Source of the DNA: an uncultured Methylobacillus sp. | GTDB lineage: Bacteria; Pseudomonadota; Gammaproteobacteria; Burkholderiales; Methylophilaceae | Length of the DNA: 10,746 nt | Assembly (NCBI GenBank): GCA_946478965.1 | Contig: CAMLDQ010000070.1 | Coordinates: 1-10,746 of the forward strand | Direction: 5' to 3' | Part shown: positions 6,795-10,746 of the stretch, piece after piece | Numbering within the stretch: the first letter of the stretch is position 1 | Layout of the letters: each line of letters opens with the position of its first letter | The notes under the pieces: model-generated | Databases searched by the model: none | Seen by the model: the letters and a program-made list of their open reading frames with translations, nothing else | What the model was told of the DNA's origin: nothing | Program-made: the position numbers and the translations under genes

Positions 6795-6819
6795 CCGTTG
6801 CGCAAACCTCGCCTATAAC
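6791..6819 (+). promoter_or_regulatory. Strong sigma70-type promoter for the Sel1/J-like gene pair
   Basis: TTGACC (6791-6796), exactly 17 bases, then TATAAC (6814-6819): each box matches consensus in 5 of 6 positions. The -35 box overlaps the pncC stop codon (TGA 6792-6794). Transcription would be expected to start around 6825-6827, at or next to an ATG at 6826. This is the best promoter match in the window. Confidence 0.75.
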
Positions 6820-6825
6820 TCGGGT

Positions 6826-6906
6826 ATGAGACTACTGCATGACGCGCCGAGCGATGCCTCTCAGCGTTCGGGAATCATTCAACTTTGCTGGAATTCGCCG
6901 CAGTGA
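6826..6906 (+). CDS. Possible leaderless 26-codon leader ORF before the Sel1 gene
   Basis: ATG6826 falls at the predicted transcription start and opens a 26-codon frame that ends in TGA 6904-6906. Its stop overlaps GTG6903 of the next gene as GTGA, the pattern of translational coupling. The peptide begins MRLLHDAPSD and shows no known motif; there is no run of one amino acid that would suggest attenuation. Alternatives: it is chance, or it is the true N-terminus of the Sel1 protein separated by a sequencing or real frameshift around 6884. Confidence 0.3.
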   Translation: MRLLHDAPSDASQRSGIIQLCWNSPQ

Positions 6907-8006
6907 TCAGCCTGCCGGAGCGTACCGCTTACCGCATTTCGGGCGCCTTGTCCCTGGCAGACAGGGATGACAGCCTGATCGCGCGCGGACTGGCAGCCCT
7001 GCGCAGCAACCAGGAGTTTTTTACCGAGTCGCTCTATCAGAGCGCACGCCAGCAGTTTCTCGAAATGGCGCGCCCCTATCTGCTGGGAAACCATTCCTAC
7101 AACGATTTCGTGCGCGTATTCTTCCAGCAGGCTATCGAGAAATTTGGCGATGGCGTCAAGCCCCATGCCATCCGCTTCTGCAAGGAATGCGAGCCGCAGT
7201 TCAAACAACGTGACAGCGCCCAGCAGCAACGCCGTAAACCGGCCAACCTTGCCGGCAGCTCCGACCGCGCACGTCTCGATGAGCGCTACCGCCAGGCCCG
7301 CACGACGTTCGACCGCGAGACCATGTTTGGCAACTGGCAACTGACCAATGCGGCCATCGCGTCGGCCTTGGCCACTTTCCGCCAGCTCGCGGATGACGAT
7401 TACGAGCCTGCGTATTACCCGCTTTCCATTCTGCTGCGCGCCGAACGCCGCGGAGACGGCGGCGGCAACAGGGCGCAGCATTTTGCCAAACGCGCCTTTG
7501 ACTGGGCAATGGCGCATCAGGACCGGGACGATCCCGCCCTGTTATGCGACTTGGGCGACATGTACAAAAACGGCCACGGCGTCGCACAAGACGTGCAGCA
7601 AGCGGAGCGCTGCTACCGCAAGGCCGCCGAACGCGGTTATGCCCGCGGACAATGGGCGCTGGGCTTGTGCTGCTACGATGGTGAAAACCTCGACTCCGAA
7701 CGCAACGTCGAGGCCCTTAAATGGATGGGGCAGGCCGCTGCGCAGGGCGAGGTCTTCCTGCAATGCTGGCTGGGCGATGTGTACCAGATGCACCAGCGCT
7801 ACGAGGAAGCCCTGCACTGGTACGGCCAGGCGGCCGCGCAGGACGACAAGGAGGGCTTGTTCAAGCTGGGGACGATGTACGAGCAAGGCCATGGCGTCCC
7901 GCACGACGACGATGCCGCCGCATTCTGGTACCGCAAGGCGGCGAAGCAGGGACATGCCGAAGCGCAATGGCAGCTGAGCCAGCTACAGGAATCCGACGGC
8001 TACTGA
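6903..8006 (+). CDS. Sel1-repeat (TPR-like) cytosolic protein of unknown function
   Basis: Probably a scaffold or adaptor; Sel1 repeats are alpha-alpha solenoids that bind other proteins. With the GTG6903 start it has 367 residues; TTG6885 is an in-frame alternative adding six. Both have only weak purine stretches upstream. No signal peptide or membrane segment is seen. Residues about 1-200 match nothing I recognise; they are helical and include a KPHAIRFCKECE segment around 80-95. From about residue 212 come four Sel1 units: LGDMYKNGHGVAQDVQQAER, the WALGLCCYDG unit, a shorter LGDVYQMHQRYEEALHWYGQ, and LGTMYEQGHGVPHDDDAAAF, each followed by a YRKAA or WxGQAA helix, plus a partial fifth. The J-like gene starts 13 bases after the stop. 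A strong promoter lies upstream. The pair separates pncC from recA. Confidence 0.8.
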   Translation: MISLPERTAYRISGALSLADRDDSLIARGLAALRSNQEFFTESLYQSARQQFLEMARPYLLGNHSYNDFVRVFFQQAIEKFGDGVKPHAIRFCKECEPQFKQRDSAQQQRRKPANLAGSSDRARLDERYRQARTTFDRETMFGNWQLTNAAIASALATFRQLADDDYEPAYYPLSILLRAERRGDGGGNRAQHFAKRAFDWAMAHQDRDDPALLCDLGDMYKNGHGVAQDVQQAERCYRKAAERGYARGQWALGLCCYDGENLDSERNVEALKWMGQAAAQGEVFLQCWLGDVYQMHQRYEEALHWYGQAAAQDDKEGLFKLGTMYEQGHGVPHDDDAAAFWYRKAAKQGHAEAQWQLSQLQESDGY

Positions 8007-8019
8007 CCCCGTACGACTC

Positions 8020-8775
8020 ATGGCCTTATTCCCCGAAGAACAGGAGCTGCAACGGCTGGAAAGCGAGCAGGGTACGCTCGCAGACCAGGTCAGCCAGGCG
8101 GAACTCTCGCTCGAAACGGTAAAAACCGAGACCGAGCATTTCCGCCATCGCTACTACCAGGCGGTCGGGCCTCTCTATGCAGAACTGGACGAACTGGACG
8201 CGCAGATCGCCTTCGAGGCGATGCTGCGCAGCCCCGGCAACCCACTTGCCCAGATGCATGCACAAACCGCACAGGCGCGCGCCGAAAAGACCGCCGAAGA
8301 GGCCGGCCTGGTCGATGCCCGGCCGGAGCCGCCGCCCGACATCACTGCCGAACTCAAGCAGGCTTACCGCAAGGCCACCCGGCTGATGCATCCGGACCGC
8401 GCCACCAGCGAAAGCGAACGCCTGCGCCGCACCGACTTGATGGCCCGCGTCAATCGCGCCTACGAGCGCGGCGACATCGGCACCATCGAGCGTCTGACGA
8501 TCGAGTTCGGCCAGGACCCCGAAATCATTGCCGGCGAAGACACGGCCTCCCGCATCGTCAAGGCTATTCGCCGCATCGCTCAGCTGCGCCGGCGCCTGGG
8601 CGAACTGCAGAAGGAGCTGCAATTGCATCGCAAGACCGGCATCTTCCAGCTCAGGAAAACCATTGAAACCGCCGAAGCCATGGGCGGCGACCCGCTGGGC
8701 GAACTGGCGCGGCAACTCACGCAAGCCATAACGGAGCGCAAAGCGCAGCTGGAACGCTCCCGGCAAACGGCCTGA
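8020..8775 (+). CDS. Coiled-coil protein with a J-like (DnaJ) HPD segment
   Basis: 251 residues, cytosolic, no signal peptide. Residues about 6-65 look like a coiled coil rich in Glu, Gln and Leu with an aromatic patch HRYYQ (43-47). Residues about 107-163 resemble a J-domain: helix-II-like AELKQAYRKATRLM, the HPD tripeptide at 124-126, and a helix-III-like segment RRTDLMARVNRAYE. J-domains stimulate the ATPase of Hsp70 chaperones through HPD. The usual helix I (YxxLGV type) is not recognisable before it. Residues about 172-250 form a second coiled coil. The ATG8020 start lies 13 bases after the Sel1 stop with no clear ribosome site, suggesting coupled translation. No Hsp70 gene is in the window, so a chaperone role is inference. 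No terminator follows before recA. Confidence 0.78.
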   Translation: MALFPEEQELQRLESEQGTLADQVSQAELSLETVKTETEHFRHRYYQAVGPLYAELDELDAQIAFEAMLRSPGNPLAQMHAQTAQARAEKTAEEAGLVDARPEPPPDITAELKQAYRKATRLMHPDRATSESERLRRTDLMARVNRAYERGDIGTIERLTIEFGQDPEIIAGEDTASRIVKAIRRIAQLRRRLGELQKELQLHRKTGIFQLRKTIETAEAMGGDPLGELARQLTQAITERKAQLERSRQTA

Positions 8776-8812
8776 GCGCCCGACCTCGCACTGAAATACG
8801 TGCCGCGCATCC

Positions 8813-8841
8813 TTACCTTACCCGCTGATTTATGAAATAAT
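8813..8841 (+). promoter_or_regulatory. Candidate recA promoter
   Basis: TTACCT (8813-8818, 4 of 6), 17 bases, then AATAAT (8836-8841, 5 of 6) preceded by TG at 8833-8834 as an extended -10. Transcription would begin about 25 bases before the recA ATG. No CTGT-N8-ACAG SOS box is seen between 8776 and 8871, although recA is normally LexA-controlled. Confidence 0.5.
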
Positions 8842-8871
8842 TTGAGGTTTTAAGCACCGAGGACAGGCGAC

Positions 8872-9912
8872 ATGGATGAAAACAAAAGCAAAGCTCTCGC
8901 GGCAGCCCTCTCGCAGATCGAGAAACAGTTCGGCAAGGGTTCCATCATGCGCATGGGCGACCAGCCCGAAAAACAGGACATCCAGGTAGTCTCCACCGGC
9001 TCGCTCGGCCTCGACCTCGCGTTGGGCGTAGGCGGCTTGCCGCGCGGCCGTATCGTCGAAATCTACGGCCCGGAATCCTCGGGTAAGACCACGCTGACGC
9101 TGCAAGTCATCGCCGAGATGCAAAAACTGGGCGGCGTCGCCGCTTTCATCGACGCGGAACACGCTCTTGATCCACAATACGCAGGCAAGCTCGGCGTCAA
9201 TGTCGCCGACCTGCTGATCTCACAGCCCGACACCGGCGAACAGGCGCTGGAAATCTGCGACATGCTGGTGCGTTCCGGCTCGGTGGACGTGGTGGTCGTG
9301 GACTCCGTCGCTGCGCTGACCCCGAAGGCGGAAATCGAAGGCGAAATGGGCGATTCGCACATGGGCCTGCAAGCCCGCCTGATGAGCCAAGCGCTGCGCA
9401 AGCTGACCGCCAACATCAAACGCGCCAACACCCTGGTGATTTTCATCAACCAGATCCGCATGAAGATCGGCGTGATGTTCGGCAACCCGGAAACCACCAC
9501 TGGCGGCAACGCGCTCAAGTTCTACGCTTCCGTCCGCCTCGACATCCGCCGCACCGGCGCGATCAAGAAGGGCGACGAGGTGATCGGTTCCGAAACCCGC
9601 GTGAAGGTGGTCAAGAACAAGGTGGCGCCGCCGTTCAAGCAGGCGGAATTCGACATTCTCTACGGCGAGGGCATCTCGCGCGAGGGCGAAATCATCGAGA
9701 TGGGCGTGAACCTGAAGTTGATCGAGAAATCCGGCGCGTGGTACAGCTACAAGGGCGACAAGATCGGCCAGGGCAAGGACAATGCACGTGAATACCTGCG
9801 CGAGCGCCCGGAAATCGCCGGCGAGATCGAGGCGAAGATCCGTGCGAATGCCGGATTGGTCAGCGACATGATGCGTACGGTGCCGGATGGCGATGAGGAA
9901 AGCGACGCCTAA
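8872..9912 (+). CDS. recA: RecA recombinase
   Basis: DNA-dependent ATPase that forms filaments on single-stranded DNA, catalyses strand exchange and triggers LexA cleavage. The 346 residues are full length (E. coli 353). Signatures: [15 protein letters not shown] (41-55), Walker A GPESSGKT (66-73), the [11 protein letters not shown]alker B strand, loop L1 region [40 protein letters not shown] with loop L2, and the C-terminal domain ending in the acidic tail DGDEESDA that normally restrains filament assembly. GAGG (8859-8862) lies nine bases before ATG8872. The 3' end overlaps recX by 26 bases. I saw no intein or truncation. Confidence 0.99.
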   Translation: MDENKSKALAAALSQIEKQFGKGSIMRMGDQPEKQDIQVVSTGSLGLDLALGVGGLPRGRIVEIYGPESSGKTTLTLQVIAEMQKLGGVAAFIDAEHALDPQYAGKLGVNVADLLISQPDTGEQALEICDMLVRSGSVDVVVVDSVAALTPKAEIEGEMGDSHMGLQARLMSQALRKLTANIKRANTLVIFINQIRMKIGVMFGNPETTTGGNALKFYASVRLDIRRTGAIKKGDEVIGSETRVKVVKNKVAPPFKQAEFDILYGEGISREGEIIEMGVNLKLIEKSGAWYSYKGDKIGQGKDNAREYLRERPEIAGEIEAKIRANAGLVSDMMRTVPDGDEESDA

Positions 9913-10357
9913 TACGAAATCGCTTTCCCTGCGCGAACGCGCGCTGGGTTATTTGACCCGGCGCGAATATTCCCGGCTGGAATTGCAACGCAAACTGCTG
10001 CCTTATGCCGGGGAAGAAGATGATGTGGAAGCCTTGCTGGACGATTTCAAGGCGCGCGGATGGCTGTCCGACGAACGCTACGCCGACCAGATGGTCCATG
10101 CCCGCAGGGGCAAGTACGGCAGCCTGAAAGTCGCCCACGAACTGCGGGCGCAGGGCGTGAGCGAAGACATCGTCGAGCGGGCGCTGGAAGAAGTCCGGGA
10201 AGACGAACTGGGCACGGCCCGCGCACTATGGCGCAAGAAATTCGGCACAGCGCCGCAGAACCGCGAAGAATGGGCGAAGCAGGCACGCTACCTGCAAGGC
10301 CGGGGGTTCGGCACAGGCATCATAAAAACTGTGTTGCACGGGGAATACGAAGAGTAG
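9887..10357 (+). CDS. recX: RecX, regulator of RecA
   Basis: Small helical protein that binds RecA filaments and limits their extension and activity. The 156 residues fit the family (E. coli 166). Visible are three-helix RecX repeats: [20 protein letters not shown] (15-34) at the start, the [18 protein letters not shown] segment (50-67), [20 protein letters not shown] (76-95), and a C-terminal block with [20 protein letters not shown]9887 lies within the recA end, a 26-base overlap without a strong ribosome site; ATG9893 is a close alternative. The overlap implies production tied to recA translation, unlike E. coli, where a terminator separates the two genes. Confidence 0.95.
   Translation: MAMRKATPNTKSLSLRERALGYLTRREYSRLELQRKLLPYAGEEDDVEALLDDFKARGWLSDERYADQMVHARRGKYGSLKVAHELRAQGVSEDIVERALEEVREDELGTARALWRKKFGTAPQNREEWAKQARYLQGRGFGTGIIKTVLHGEYEE

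Positions 10358-10746
<389 letters not shown>

Noticed and set aside
6826..6906. Frameshifted N-terminus of the Sel1 protein
   Set aside because: A shift near 6884 could join the short ORF to the Sel1 frame, but the GTGA overlap and an in-frame start at 6903 explain the layout without an error. Kept as an alternative only.
6879..7517. 212-codon open frame on the minus strand
   Set aside because: Antisense to the Sel1-protein gene; low-complexity translation and no upstream signals.
8026..8766. 246-codon open frame on the minus strand almost mirroring the J-like gene
   Set aside because: Long antisense frames arise readily in GC-rich coding DNA. The plus frame has the HPD motif, coiled coils and operon spacing; the minus frame has none of these.
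8776..8871. Degenerate SOS-like words such as CTGATTTATGAAAT upstream of recA
   Set aside because: They lack the inverted ACAG half, so calling a LexA box would be forcing the match.

Overview
The window looks like the chromosome of a betaproteobacterium, most likely in or near the Nitrosomonadales. This rests on the sequence character of RecA, PmbA and FBPase as I recognise them, and on the order pncC ... recA-recX-alaS, which is shared with gammaproteobacteria such as E. coli. No 16S or other definitive taxonomic marker is present. The DNA is densely coding and GC-rich. No tRNA, rRNA, CRISPR array, insertion sequence or phage gene was found, and no gene-free stretch exceeds about 220 bases.

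Left part (1-4205): fbp (fructose-1,6-bisphosphatase, minus strand, cut by the window edge) diverges from mlaA, an outer-membrane lipoprotein of phospholipid transport. mlaA ends at a strong terminator facing pmbA (tldE, minus strand). pmbA diverges from yjgA (darP, a ribosome assembly factor), which converges with a small overlap on a minus-strand PDZ-domain lipoprotein of unknown role.

Middle part (4251-6794): a tightly overlapping plus-strand operon, mogA-thiL-pgpA-pncC, makes or maintains cofactors and lipids: molybdopterin adenylylation, thiamine diphosphate synthesis, phosphatidylglycerol synthesis and NMN salvage. The lipoprotein and mogA diverge from a shared spacer.

Right part (6791-10746): a near-consensus promoter overlaps the pncC stop codon and drives a two-gene unit, a Sel1-repeat protein followed by a coiled-coil protein with a J-like HPD motif. 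This pair sits exactly between pncC and recA, which are adjacent in E. coli. recA and recX then overlap by 26 bases. A terminator-like hairpin and a REP-like inverted repeat follow, and the 5' end of alaS runs off the window.

The most interesting points are the Sel1/J-like pair inserted in an otherwise conserved locus, its unusual start region (a possible leaderless 26-codon ORF ending in a GTGA overlap), two divergent spacers that carry the same symmetric -10 word, and a recA upstream region without a recognisable SOS box. Most of the rest is ordinary housekeeping DNA.
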